Shown here piece by piece: positions 17,716 to 25,964 of a stretch of DNA of 64,000 nt. The DNA is taken from the NCBI GenBank assembly GCA_025370845.1, contig JAMXFF010000006.1:123208-187207 (forward strand). The letters are read 5' to 3'. Within the stretch, counting starts at the first letter, position 1; each line of letters starts with the position of its first letter. The notes below the pieces were generated by a model. That model worked only from the letters and a program-made list of their open reading frames with translations, did not search any database and had not been told where the DNA came from. The translations under genes were made by a program, and so were the position numbers. The DNA is from Laspinema palackyanum D2a. Its GTDB lineage: Bacteria; Cyanobacteriota; Cyanobacteriia; Cyanobacteriales; Laspinemataceae.

Positions 17716-18786
17716 ATGACTCAACCCCTAACGTCCCAAGCCGTCTTAGAAGTCTTGCAACCCGTGCAAGACCCCGAACTCCAAAAGAGCTTGGTAGACC
17801 TGAACATGATTCGCAACGTTAAAATTGATGAAGGCAACGTCAGCTTTACCTTAGTCCTGACCACCCCCGCCTGTCCCTTGCGAGAATTTATCGTCGAAGA
17901 CTGCCAGAAAGCTGTTCGCACCTTACCAGGCGTTCAAGAAGTCAACGTCGAAGTCACCGCAGAAACCCCCCAACAGAAATCACTCCCCGATCGCCAAGGC
18001 ATCAGTGGCGTCAAAAATATCCTTGCCATCTCCAGTGGCAAAGGCGGCGTCGGCAAAAGCACGATCGCCGTTAACGTTGCCGTCTCCCTCGCCCAATCTG
18101 GGGCCAAAGTCGGACTCCTCGATGCCGATATCTATGGTCCCAACGACCCTGCCATGCTTGGACTCGGTGATGCCCAAGTCATGGTCCGTCAAGGTCCCCA
18201 AGGAGATGTCCTCGAACCCGCCTTTAATCACGGCGTGAAATTAGTCTCAATGGCCTTTTTAATCGACAAGGACCAACCCGTAGTCTGGCGCGGTCCCATG
18301 TTAAACGGTGTGATTCGGCAGTTTCTCTATCAAGTCGATTGGGGAGAACTCGACTACCTGATCGTAGATATGCCCCCAGGAACCGGCGATGCTCAACTGA
18401 CAATGGCTCAATCGGTGCCAATGGCAGGAGTCGTGATTGTCACTACTCCCCAAACCGTTGCCTTGTTGGATTCCCGGAAAGGGTTAAAAATGTTCCAACA
18501 ATTAAACGTGCCGGTCCTGGGAATTGTCGAAAATATGAGCTATTTCATCCCGCCAGATATGCCCGACAAAAAATACGATATCTTTGGCTCGGGAGGGGGA
18601 CAAAAAACCGCAGACGAACTCGGGGTTCCTTTATTAGGCTGCGTTCCCTTAGAAATTTCCCTGCGCGAGGGCGGGGATAACGGGGTCCCGATCACCATTT
18701 CTGCCCCAGATTCTCCCTCCGCCAAAGCCCTGAGGGAAATTGCTCACCGAATTGCCGGTAAAGTCTCTGTCGTAGCCCTAGCCTAA
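17716..18786 (+). CDS. mrp: Mrp/ApbC-type Fe-S cluster carrier ATPase
   Basis: This is a 356-residue Mrp/NBP35-family P-loop ATPase that carries Fe-S clusters to apo-proteins. An N-terminal MIP18/DUF59 domain (residues 1-85, LQPVQDPELQKSLVDLNMI and TTPACPLREF) precedes the ATPase domain with deviant Walker A SSGKGGVGKST (about 107-117), LLDADIYGPN and the DMPPGTGDAQL switch. The C-terminal CxxC that binds the cluster in many Mrp/NBP35 proteins is replaced here by ENMSYFIPPDMPDKKYDIFG. I recall this as usual for cyanobacterial homologues, so it is probably a lineage trait and not a defect. A Cys remains in the DUF59 domain. The gene is followed by a pyrimidine tract and rodA. Confidence 0.93.
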   Translation: MTQPLTSQAVLEVLQPVQDPELQKSLVDLNMIRNVKIDEGNVSFTLVLTTPACPLREFIVEDCQKAVRTLPGVQEVNVEVTAETPQQKSLPDRQGISGVKNILAISSGKGGVGKSTIAVNVAVSLAQSGAKVGLLDADIYGPNDPAMLGLGDAQVMVRQGPQGDVLEPAFNHGVKLVSMAFLIDKDQPVVWRGPMLNGVIRQFLYQVDWGELDYLIVDMPPGTGDAQLTMAQSVPMAGVVIVTTPQTVALLDSRKGLKMFQQLNVPVLGIVENMSYFIPPDMPDKKYDIFGSGGGQKTADELGVPLLGCVPLEISLREGGDNGVPITISAPDSPSAKALREIAHRIAGKVSVVALA

Positions 18787-18806
18787 GCGTAGATAGAACA
18801 AACCAA

Positions 18807-18875
18807 CCCCATCTCCCCCACCTCCCCTTTCTTCCCCATCTCCCCACCTCCCCCATCTCCCCCATTACCCCCTTC
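18807..18875. repeat. Pyrimidine-rich CCCCATCTCC tract
   Basis: A low-complexity run of CCCCATCTCCCC/CCACCTCCCC variants fills almost the whole space between mrp and rodA, reaching the rodA start. The other strand is a polypurine G-rich tract that could form G-quadruplex or triplex structure. A weaker tract of the same kind is at about 54120-54160. Confidence 0.7.
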
Positions 18876-18879
18876 AGAT

Positions 18880-20139
18880 ATGTTTCAAAAGTCCGTAAGT
18901 CGATCGCGTTGGAGAGCCTGGGTACAACCCTGGCTAGAGTTTGACGGGCCCTTATTGATCTTGCCGGTCGCCTTAACTATATTTGGCGGGATTATGATCC
19001 GCAGTACCGAACTCCACCTAGGGTGGACCGACTGGTGGCAACACTGGTTGGTGGGAGGAATTGGACTGCTCCTGGCTGTGAGTTTAGCGCGATGGCCCTA
19101 CGATAGCCTGATTCAACTAAAGTGGGTGATTTATGGTGTGACCAATATATCCCTACTAGCGGTTATGTTTATTGGGACCACTGCTCTGGGTGCACAGCGT
19201 TGGATTACCATCGGTGGATTTAACATTCAACCGTCAGAATTTGCCAAATTAGGGATGATTATTACCCTTGCGGCCCTTTTGCACGAACGGACCCCAGACA
19301 CTCTGGGTTCTATGTTCAAAACCCTGGCAATTACTGCTGTACCCTGGGGCTTAGTCTTCATACAACCGGATTTAGGGACCTCCCTAGTCTTTGGGGCAAT
19401 TACCCTGGGAATGCTGTATTGGGGCAATACCAATCCCGGTTGGATCATACTCATGATCTCCCCCCTCGTAGCCACGTTTCTGTTTAGCCTTTATTTACCG
19501 GGATGGTTTGCCTGGGCTGGCTTAATGGCCTTAATTGGCTGGCGCACCCTACCCTGGCCTTTTTTGGGTGCATTGGGAACGGTGGTGATGAACCTGATTT
19601 TTGGTCGAATCGGGAGCCTCCTATGGAACGTACTCAAAGATTATCAAAAAGAACGATTGACCACCTTCCTCACCCCGGAAAAAGACCCCCTCGGAGCTGG
19701 ATATCACCTGATCCAATCTCGGATCGCCATTGGATCTGGGGGACTGCATGGGCGGGGACTTTATAATGGAACCCAAACCCAGCTTAACTTTATCCCGGAA
19801 CAACATACTGACTTCATCTTTTCCGCGATCGGCGAAGAATTTGGATTTATCGGGTCGATGGTGATCCTCCTGTCCTTTTGGTTCATTTGCCTGCGCCTAG
19901 TCTTGGTTGCCCAAAACGCGAAAGATACCTTTGGCGGATTGTTGGCGATCGGGGTTTTATCGATGATTGTGTTTCAGGTGGTCGTCAATATTGGTATGAC
20001 CATTGGACTGGCCCCCGTGACGGGGATTCCCCTCCCTTGGCTGAGTTATGGTCGTTCTGCCTTGCTGACCAATTTTCTCGCCCTCGGTTTGGTGGAATCC
20101 GTCGCCTATCACCGGGAAAAAGTGAAGAAAAAGTTTTAG
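18880..20139 (+). CDS. rodA: Rod shape-determining protein RodA (SEDS glycosyltransferase)
   Basis: This is a 419-residue SEDS-family peptidoglycan polymerase of the RodA type, acting with a class B PBP in cell elongation at the plasma membrane. Ten or so membrane helices are visible, including the conserved GAQRWITIGGFNIQPSEFAKLGMI and the SEDS loop KDYQKERLTTFLTPEKDPLGAGYHLIQS, followed by IAIGSGGLHGRGLYNGTQTQ and the C-terminal GIPLPWLSYGRSAL motif. ATG at 18880 follows a pyrimidine tract. Synteny with mrp may be local only. The family call is certain. RodA over FtsW is favoured by the length and the QLNFIPEQHTDFIFSAIGEE segment. Confidence 0.93.
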   Translation: MFQKSVSRSRWRAWVQPWLEFDGPLLILPVALTIFGGIMIRSTELHLGWTDWWQHWLVGGIGLLLAVSLARWPYDSLIQLKWVIYGVTNISLLAVMFIGTTALGAQRWITIGGFNIQPSEFAKLGMIITLAALLHERTPDTLGSMFKTLAITAVPWGLVFIQPDLGTSLVFGAITLGMLYWGNTNPGWIILMISPLVATFLFSLYLPGWFAWAGLMALIGWRTLPWPFLGALGTVVMNLIFGRIGSLLWNVLKDYQKERLTTFLTPEKDPLGAGYHLIQSRIAIGSGGLHGRGLYNGTQTQLNFIPEQHTDFIFSAIGEEFGFIGSMVILLSFWFICLRLVLVAQNAKDTFGGLLAIGVLSMIVFQVVVNIGMTIGLAPVTGIPLPWLSYGRSALLTNFLALGLVESVAYHREKVKKKF

Positions 20140-20202
20140 CCTCCGCCTAGGTTGGCGAACCCTTGACGAATGACGCCAAAAAGATTGACCATAACGGATG
20201 AG

Positions 20203-20221
20203 GACTCAGTTTCCCTGAGTC
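20203..20221 (+). terminator. Hairpin after rodA
   Basis: The stem GACTCAG/CTGAGTC has a five-base loop and lies 63 bases past the rodA stop. No T run follows, so termination is uncertain. Confidence 0.45.
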
Positions 20222-20261
20222 GTCAGCAGAACCCCTTAACTCTAAGCATCTGGAAAACATT

Positions 20262-20459
20262 ATGATTTTGCCTGGATCGGCTGTTCGTGTTAAAAATCCC
20301 GATGATACTTACTACGACTTTCAAGGACAAGTGCAACGCCTCACCGATGGTAGGGCGGCTGTCCTGTTTGAGGGGGGAAATTGGGATAAATTAGTCACCT
20401 TTCGCCTCTCAGAACTCGAACCTGTAGATGCCACTGCAGGCCGCAAAAAAAGCAAATAG
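20262..20459 (+). CDS. ndhS: NAD(P)H-quinone oxidoreductase subunit S (NdhS)
   Basis: NdhS is the small SH3-like subunit of cyanobacterial and chloroplast NDH-1 that forms part of the ferredoxin docking site. At 65 residues it has the normal cyanobacterial length, with [20 protein letters not shown], then [20 protein letters not shown] and a basic C-terminal tail (GRKKSK). It is cytosolic, bound to the peripheral arm. It is transcribed as a short unit ended by a strong terminator. The other subunit in this window, NdhN, is 18 kb away. Confidence 0.94.
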   Translation: MILPGSAVRVKNPDDTYYDFQGQVQRLTDGRAAVLFEGGNWDKLVTFRLSELEPVDATAGRKKSK

Positions 20460-20476
20460 TTTACGCTAAATTATCG

Positions 20477-20519
20477 TTCAGGGTTGATGAGATTTGGCTC
20501 TTCAACCCTGAATTTTTTC
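20477..20519 (+). terminator. Intrinsic terminator after ndhS
   Basis: An 11-bp perfect stem (TTCAGGGTTGA/TCAACCCTGAA) with a 14-base loop is followed by six T. It starts 18 bases after the ndhS stop codon. Confidence 0.93.
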
Positions 20520-20552
20520 TCCCATTAAAGATATTTAAAAGTTTAATTAATT

Positions 20553-21221
20553 ATGCGTCTACCTTTACCGCAATTTGCCCATGAACATCGTCACCCGGAC
20601 CATATTGCTGAGGTGATTGAGACATCAACTACTGAATTTTTAGCCCAATGTTTAGACCCAGAAGAGTTAAATTTTCCCCTAATGCCGCCCTTTGGTAGCT
20701 GGGTGAAATCTTTGGATGAAGAGTCAGGAAATCAGATTTATGGCGTGGTTTATTTTGCCACGACCAGTCCAATTGATTCCGTGCATCGCGCTAGAGCGCT
20801 GGGTTTGTCCTTAGATGGGTTAAGGGAACAGCAACCCCAGATTTTTGCCATGCTCAAAACTGAATTTCGGGCTGCGATCGCCGGGTTTTGTCCCCATGTT
20901 GAACAGCAAAATGGGTCACGCCGTCCCACCGGCATTGTCTATCAATATATTCCCCCCCGTCCCCCTCAAATTCACCAAGCTGTCTATCGCTGTCAACCCT
21001 CAGAAATTGTTCACTTTACCCAACAATTTGATTTCCTCCGCACCCTCTTACAAGTTCCCGGTGCACCTGTAGACGCCTTGACTGCCGCAGCCATCCGCGA
21101 GGTGTACCAATTACGCGGTGCCGATCACGATTGGTTAGTCCAAGCCGGACGCACTCTGAGCGTCTTACTCAAGGATGATTACGATCGCCTCCGCTTAATT
21201 TTAAGTCAAATTCATCCCTAG
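20553..21221 (+). CDS. HAS-barrel domain protein
   Basis: This is a 222-residue cytosolic protein with the layout of the cyanobacterial HAS-barrel family, the N-terminal barrel also found in HerA-type ATPases. MRLPLPQFAHEHRHPDHIAEV is the opening, then a strand-rich barrel with FGSWVKSL and IYGVVYFATTSPIDSVHRARALG, and a helical C-terminal domain (about residues 100-222) with LRTLLQVPGAPVDALTAAAIREV. It has no ATPase motor of its own. A role next to a HerA-like partner is only inference, since none is nearby. An intrinsic terminator separates it from ndhS. Confidence 0.75.
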   Translation: MRLPLPQFAHEHRHPDHIAEVIETSTTEFLAQCLDPEELNFPLMPPFGSWVKSLDEESGNQIYGVVYFATTSPIDSVHRARALGLSLDGLREQQPQIFAMLKTEFRAAIAGFCPHVEQQNGSRRPTGIVYQYIPPRPPQIHQAVYRCQPSEIVHFTQQFDFLRTLLQVPGAPVDALTAAAIREVYQLRGADHDWLVQAGRTLSVLLKDDYDRLRLILSQIHP

Positions 21222-21250
21222 AGAAATTTCCTGGATGGGTGAGTTTGTAA

Positions 21251-21268
21251 CGCACCCTTAAGGGTGCG
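21251..21268. repeat. 18-bp perfect palindrome
   Basis: CGCACCCTTAAGGGTGCG lies 30 bases after the HAS-barrel gene stop. It resembles the second hairpin at 14015-14039. It is a possible transcript end without a T tract. Confidence 0.6.
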
Positions 21269-21399
21269 GGTATTTGTATTAAAACTTCGTTACATTTTGT
21301 TACAAATTGGTTACAATTGAGAAGCAGACTCCTCTTGCGGTTAATGGCGAGGGTGGCCCTGCGCCTTCTCAATAAACCTCTCGATAGTTAGACTGATTT

Positions 21400-22524
21400 A
21401 TGTTTTATCCCGACTACAATCCGCCATTTTTCTTAAAAAATGGGCTGGCGATGACCCTGCATACTGCCTTAGTCGCAAGTCGAGATTGGGAACAGGCGAT
21501 CGCCGACCCCGAACCCCCGTATCAGGAAACCCACTTTACCGGCGCAGGAGGAGTCCCGATTTATGGCTGGGTGGCAATTCCCGATCGCCCTCGCGGAACG
21601 ATTGTTGCCACTTATGGCATCACCGGAGAACTTCCCCAACAATGGTTTCTGAGAGTTTTGGGACGGAAAGCCTTTGCCCGAGGTTATGCAGTCGTTTTCT
21701 TTGACTGGCGTGCTCATGGCAAAACTGCTGAATTATCTCCCACCCTGACTTCTGATGGACTGTATGAGGGGGAAGATTTTGTCAGGATTGCAGCAAAAGC
21801 TAAATCAATGGGATGTCCAGGACCCTTCTGGTTTCTCGGATATTCACTGGGGGGACAATTGGCGCTGTGGGGGGTCAAAGCGGCCCAGTCGATCGCCGAT
21901 TGGGGAAAAGATTTAGATTTGGACCCCTCGGAACTAGGGGGTGGGGCGGTGATTTGTCCCAACCTGGATTCTCATCGGTCCCTGTCTTATTTAGTGAAAC
22001 AACCTTTTGGGAAATATTTGGAAAAGGCGATCGCCAAGGAGTTGAAGAAACTCGCCTGGAAACTGCATCAGATGCATCCGAATGATATTGATCCCGAGGC
22101 GATCGCCCGCGCTAATAGCATTTGGGGATTTGACCATGAATTGGTGATTCCGCGCCTCGGGTTTGCCTCGGTAGAGGAATATTATGCCGCCAGCAGTCCC
22201 CTGGGAATTCTGCCGGAGTTCACCAAACCCACGTTGATTTTATATGCGGCAGATGACCCGATGTTTCATCCGGCGATCGTGCCCGAGTTAAAGGAAATTT
22301 GCGACAGTAACTCGGCGATCAAGCTTTTGCTAACTCGGTATGGGGGTCATGTGGGCTATGTCAGTAATTTAGCCACCCAGAAACAAGCGGGAGATAGTGA
22401 CTGCTGGTGGGGGTGGAATCGCGTCTTAGACTGGTGCGATCGCCAAGGGGAGGGATTGTCTGAGACGAACACTCAGGGGCGATCGACCCTCAACCCGAGT
22501 TTATTAGAGGTTACCAAGGGTTAG
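21400..22524 (+). CDS. YheT/EMB8-like alpha/beta hydrolase
   Basis: This is a 374-residue alpha/beta hydrolase. The N-terminal NPPFFLKNGLAMTLHTAL resembles the N-terminal cap of YheT/EMB8-type hydrolases, which supports the start at 21400 over a later ATG at 21451. The catalytic triad is visible: Ser in the nucleophile elbow FLGYSLGGQLAL, Asp in YAADDPMFHPAI and His in YGGHVGYVSN. It is cytosolic with no signal peptide. The substrate is unknown, as family members act on short- or medium-chain esters. Confidence 0.88.
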   Translation: MFYPDYNPPFFLKNGLAMTLHTALVASRDWEQAIADPEPPYQETHFTGAGGVPIYGWVAIPDRPRGTIVATYGITGELPQQWFLRVLGRKAFARGYAVVFFDWRAHGKTAELSPTLTSDGLYEGEDFVRIAAKAKSMGCPGPFWFLGYSLGGQLALWGVKAAQSIADWGKDLDLDPSELGGGAVICPNLDSHRSLSYLVKQPFGKYLEKAIAKELKKLAWKLHQMHPNDIDPEAIARANSIWGFDHELVIPRLGFASVEEYYAASSPLGILPEFTKPTLILYAADDPMFHPAIVPELKEICDSNSAIKLLLTRYGGHVGYVSNLATQKQAGDSDCWWGWNRVLDWCDRQGEGLSETNTQGRSTLNPSLLEVTKG

Positions 22525-22555
22525 GGATGAGGTCCCCTCTGATCTCTCAAAGACA

Positions 22556-22622
22556 AGAAACCCGGTTTCTGAACCAGATTTGGTCCGAATGGGAATAAAT
22601 TTTCTAAAGAAACCGGGTTTCT
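22556..22622. repeat. Inverted repeat pair of the AGAAACCGGGTTTCT family
   Basis: AGAAACCCGGTTTCT (22556-22570) and AGAAACCGGGTTTCT (22608-22622) frame 37 bases between two convergent genes. Spacing and arms match the copy at 13882-13949, with the two 15-mers in opposite order. Confidence 0.8.
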
Positions 22623-22643
22623 AACCGCTAGGGAACTGATGCC

Positions 22644-23099
22644 CTAGTTAGAGTTACCGCAGATGCGATCAAGAGCCCGTTTGCCACCCCATCGTTCTAC
22701 CAATTGGTCGTCGTACTCGTCGGAGACTTCCAGAACCGCATTCACCGAGGATTCCAACTCTTTTTTATCGCAAGTGGATCCCACAATACTATGCTCAAAC
22801 ACTATATCACCCTTCGCGTCGATGCCAAAGGCCCCAAAAATCATATTGCTATTCTGTTCTAGGAGAAAGCGCATCAGATCCGAAGTCAGTTCTGCCTCCG
22901 TCACCACATAAGCGCGGGTATTGATCACGGAATCTTCTTCTCCCCAAGGTAAAATCAGGACTTCCACCAGGGCGGAACCCATAAATAGCCCCAATCCGGG
23001 GACATCTTGGCGAGCACAGGGAAATTTGCCAAACAATTCTTGCATCCAGAGGGCGACTTTGTGATAACAGGCTTCTTGTGCTGAGGTTTGAAATTGCAT
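22644..23099 (-). CDS. YbjN / secretion-chaperone-like protein
   Basis: This is a 151-residue soluble protein with the fold signature of YbjN and type III secretion chaperone-like (TY3SC) domains: NTRAYVVTEAELTSDLMRFLLEQNSNMIFGAFGIDAKGDIVFEHSIVG. A C-terminal helical part follows. In cyanobacteria such proteins are common, short and of unknown role. No secretion genes are near, so the chaperone label describes only the fold. ATG at 23099 is preceded by AAAAGGAGAATC, a good ribosome-binding site. Confidence 0.72.
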   Translation of the reverse strand: MQFQTSAQEACYHKVALWMQELFGKFPCARQDVPGLGLFMGSALVEVLILPWGEEDSVINTRAYVVTEAELTSDLMRFLLEQNSNMIFGAFGIDAKGDIVFEHSIVGSTCDKKELESSVNAVLEVSDEYDDQLVERWGGKRALDRICGNSN

Positions 23100-23389
23100 T
23101 TGGATTCTCCTTTTGATTTAGAGTCGCTGTTTAGTGCTTTGTCTTATCTTCCCAGGTTGGGTGACTCAGTTTTTAGGATGAAGACACCTTTAACGATGGA
23201 ACAACGGGAGTATCGGGTTGAAAAACACCGGCTGCGATCGAAATCACCGGAGTAGGGTAAAGTATTTCACTTCCCTGGGAGGATAGCGATCGCACAGGAT
23301 GGTTCAAAATCCGCTGATAATACAACAAGTCAACCGGGAAATCACTGAATCTCCCTAATTTAATTCAAGTTTTCATCGAGGCTTTAACC

Positions 23390-23650
23390 ATGAGTACATT
23401 TGCTCCCACCCACAAGCTGATTGCCCCTGCTGGAGAAGAAACCCCTGTGATGCTTTTTTCCCAGAGTGAAAGCCACAAATACCAGGTGATGAGCGAAATT
23501 GAGTATCTCGAAGGTAGCGAAGCGATCTATGAGTGGCATCCCTCCCAGGGGGTGACGTACCGAGGATTTGTACTCAACGGTTTAAAAATTATGCCCTTAG
23601 AAGTCACTCAAGGGTGGCAATATTCTCCGGCGAACTCTGCGGCGAAATAG
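23390..23650 (+). CDS. Small hypothetical protein
   Basis: This is an 86-residue product starting MSTFAPTHKLIAPAGEETPVM, with no motif that I recognise. It has normal codon use, a plausible strand-rich composition (VTYRGFVLNGLKIMPLEVT) and no membrane segment. The preceding 290-base gap (23100-23389) shows no gene. The conserved-looking C-terminus suggests a real gene, but I cannot name a family. Confidence 0.55.
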   Translation: MSTFAPTHKLIAPAGEETPVMLFSQSESHKYQVMSEIEYLEGSEAIYEWHPSQGVTYRGFVLNGLKIMPLEVTQGWQYSPANSAAK

Positions 23651-23706
23651 GGGTAAGGGGGTGGCAAGTTTAGAAGAGATTGGGCGATCTGTGATTCCAG
23701 TAAAAT

Positions 23707-23726
23707 AGCCCGCTTAAAGGCGGGCT
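23707..23726. terminator. Bidirectional hairpin between small ORF and glycosyltransferase gene
   Basis: The stem AGCCCGC/GCGGGCT has a six-base loop and is followed by TTTGTT on the plus strand and ATTTTA on the minus strand. It sits between convergent genes. Confidence 0.75.
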
Positions 23727-23774
23727 TTGTTCCGTTAACAACAGAGTGAAACCTGCCATCACCCCATTCATGGC

Positions 23775-24590
23775 TTACCCATAAGACTCTTCCGGTTCCA
23801 TTCCCGTTGGTTTCAAAACCGGCTGCTTAGAAATGGATAACATCTGTAAAAAGGTAAAGGTCAAATACATCGGATTCAGTAACAAATAGCGCTTCCACAA
23901 CCGTCCCGGTTCCTGAATCAATCGGTAGAACCATTCCAGTCCCCGTTTCTGCATCCAAGAGGGGGCCTGAGATACGGTCCCCGCATGAAAATCAAAGGCG
24001 GCACCGACTGCCATCAAGGGCATGGATAAATGATTGTGATACTCATAAACCCAAACTTCTTGACGAGGACAACCTAATCCGACAAAGGTAATAGTTGCAC
24101 CGCTATTGTTGATCCGATTAACCACTTCCTGCTTTTCTTGGGGAGTTAACCGGCGAAATTTAGAGGGTTCTGCACCCACGACTTTTAAGCCGGGAAACTT
24201 AATCTGTAATTTCTCTAATAACAGGTCTAAGGTTTCCTGTTTGCTGCCGTAAAAATACACCGGCAATCCTTCAATTGCAGCCGCTTCTAAGACTTTTAAA
24301 GTTAAGGTGGGACCATAGACGCGATCGGGTAGCTTAATTCCATGAATCCAGTTGAGCGCCCACCGAACCGGCTGTCCATCCGGTGTAACCAAATCAAATG
24401 CGTTCAAGCGGCGACGATGAACGGGATCAGAAAAGCCCGTCATCACCCCATGAACTGCCAAAGCGGTCATTGCTAGAGGCGATCGCGCCTTGGCTGCATT
24501 AATAATCGCTTCCACCCCATATTCATAATCAATGGCTGATATTTCAACCCCGAGTACGGAGTATTTCCCTCGATTAATCACCCCAATCAC
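23775..24590 (-). CDS. WecG/TagA/CpsF family glycosyltransferase
   Basis: This is a 271-residue GT26-type glycosyltransferase (WecG/TagA/CpsF), which adds a sugar such as N-acetylmannosamine or its uronic acid to an undecaprenyl-linked acceptor on the cytosolic face of the membrane. Typical segments are FDLVTPDGQPVRWALNW, VYGPTLTLKVLE, the donor-site GSKQETLDLLLEKL and VGLGCPRQEVWVYEYH. The C-terminal YRLIQEPGRLWKRYLLLNP is the membrane-associating end. The start is GTG at 24590. A second GTG nine bases later has better spacing from a GAGG motif. It is the first gene of the polysaccharide cluster that extends to 52 kb. Confidence 0.9.
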   Translation of the reverse strand: MIGVINRGKYSVLGVEISAIDYEYGVEAIINAAKARSPLAMTALAVHGVMTGFSDPVHRRRLNAFDLVTPDGQPVRWALNWIHGIKLPDRVYGPTLTLKVLEAAAIEGLPVYFYGSKQETLDLLLEKLQIKFPGLKVVGAEPSKFRRLTPQEKQEVVNRINNSGATITFVGLGCPRQEVWVYEYHNHLSMPLMAVGAAFDFHAGTVSQAPSWMQKRGLEWFYRLIQEPGRLWKRYLLLNPMYLTFTFLQMLSISKQPVLKPTGMEPEESYG

Positions 24591-24727
24591 CTCATATTAA
24601 GAATAAGAAATCGGTAAGTTTTCATCATTAGCAATTAGCGTCAAAGCTAATTGCTAAAATTTTTAGTAGAACACCCTGGGAATATTTTCCCGAATTTTCA
24701 GGCTTCCGTCCCAATAATCCAAGAAAC

Positions 24728-25798
24728 TTAACGATGCCAACGAGACTTATTAAAGTCGTAAATTTCTTGAAAAATATCACGCACACTAGGATAGGTTAAT
24801 TTCCACTCCGGATAGTGGGATTTAAGCTTACTTAAATCGCTGATGTACCAGATATGATCCCCCATGCGGTTAGTCTCAGTGTAGCTGGTTTCCATCTTAT
24901 GGCCGGTAATTTCTTCACACATTTGGATCCCTTCCATAACCGACGTATTACTCTCGCGACCCCCACCCAGGTTGTACACTTCGGCAATCCGAGGTTTTTT
25001 GAAAAAGGTGTCCATCGCCAGAATCACATCAGTGCAGTGGATTACGTCCCGGACTTGCTTGCCTTTATAGCCGATCACGGTGTAAGGGGTCCCCGTCATG
25101 GCGCATCTCATCAAATAGGAGGGGAACCCATGCAATTGAGCCCCCGAATGTTGCGGCCCACTGAGGACCCCGCCGCGAAACACGGCACTTTTGATGTCAA
25201 AATAGCGCCCATACTCTTGGACCAACAGATCTCCAGCCGCTTTCGAGGCCCCAAACAGAGAATGCATACTCTGGTCAATGCTCATGTCTTCGGGGATCCC
25301 GTTTTGGTAGGGGTGAGAGGGGTCCAGTTCCCAACGGGTTTCTTGCTCAACGAGGGGTAAAGTATTGGGGCGATCGCCATACACCTTATTGGTGGAACAA
25401 TGGGCAAAAACCGCCTCCGGACAAAACTGCCGCGTTGCCTCTAGCAAAACCAGGGTCCCATTGGCATTAATCGAGAAATCCGTAAAAGGTTCCTTCGCCG
25501 CCCAATCATGGGAGGGTTGCGCTGCGGTATGGACAATCAGGGCAATATCGGATTTGTACTTAGAAAAAATCCCATTAATGGCTTCGGGATTGCGGATATC
25601 AACTTCGTTATGTTCATACTGATCCCCAAGTTCTTTGCTGATTCGTTCTCGATTCCAACTGGTGGAGGCTTCCTGTCCAAAGAAGTATTGACGCATATCA
25701 TTGTCAATCCCGACCACTTTGTAACCGGCTTTTCCATAAAACAGGGCAGCCTCGGAACCAATCAATCCGCCGGATCCTGTTACGATAACTACAGACAT
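24728..25798 (-). CDS. NAD-dependent sugar epimerase/dehydratase
   Basis: This 356-residue extended short-chain dehydrogenase (SDR) acts on nucleotide sugars and is most like the CDP-paratose 2-epimerase subgroup. The Rossmann motif is [14 protein letters not shown] at the N-terminus. The catalytic segment reads [13 protein letters not shown], where the usual Tyr of YxxxK is Phe. I recall the same Phe in other members of this subgroup, so it may be normal here. The C-terminal segment [17 protein letters not shown] is a sugar-binding region. AGGAGA precedes the ATG by six bases. It probably supplies a modified sugar to the cluster. Confidence 0.88.
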   Translation of the reverse strand: MSVVIVTGSGGLIGSEAALFYGKAGYKVVGIDNDMRQYFFGQEASTSWNRERISKELGDQYEHNEVDIRNPEAINGIFSKYKSDIALIVHTAAQPSHDWAAKEPFTDFSINANGTLVLLEATRQFCPEAVFAHCSTNKVYGDRPNTLPLVEQETRWELDPSHPYQNGIPEDMSIDQSMHSLFGASKAAGDLLVQEYGRYFDIKSAVFRGGVLSGPQHSGAQLHGFPSYLMRCAMTGTPYTVIGYKGKQVRDVIHCTDVILAMDTFFKKPRIAEVYNLGGGRESNTSVMEGIQMCEEITGHKMETSYTETNRMGDHIWYISDLSKLKSHYPEWKLTYPSVRDIFQEIYDFNKSRWHR

Positions 25799-25964
25799 TG
25801 TGTTCTCCTGCTGTGTTGAGTTTTTGGGCGATCGGCCAGTGGTGTTGCTGGCGTTTATTCCACCCTAGATTATAGGCAGGTGCGGGATACTCGTCACCCG
25901 GTTACCCAGGGCTTCTTCTGCCTAATTTATTCTAGGGGCGATCGCTAATTTTCCCAGTCTATGC

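Noticed and set aside
24728..25798. Dead epimerase because the catalytic Tyr is Phe
   Set aside because: The SLFGASK form appears, from memory, in other members of this subgroup, so loss of function is not supported by this change alone.
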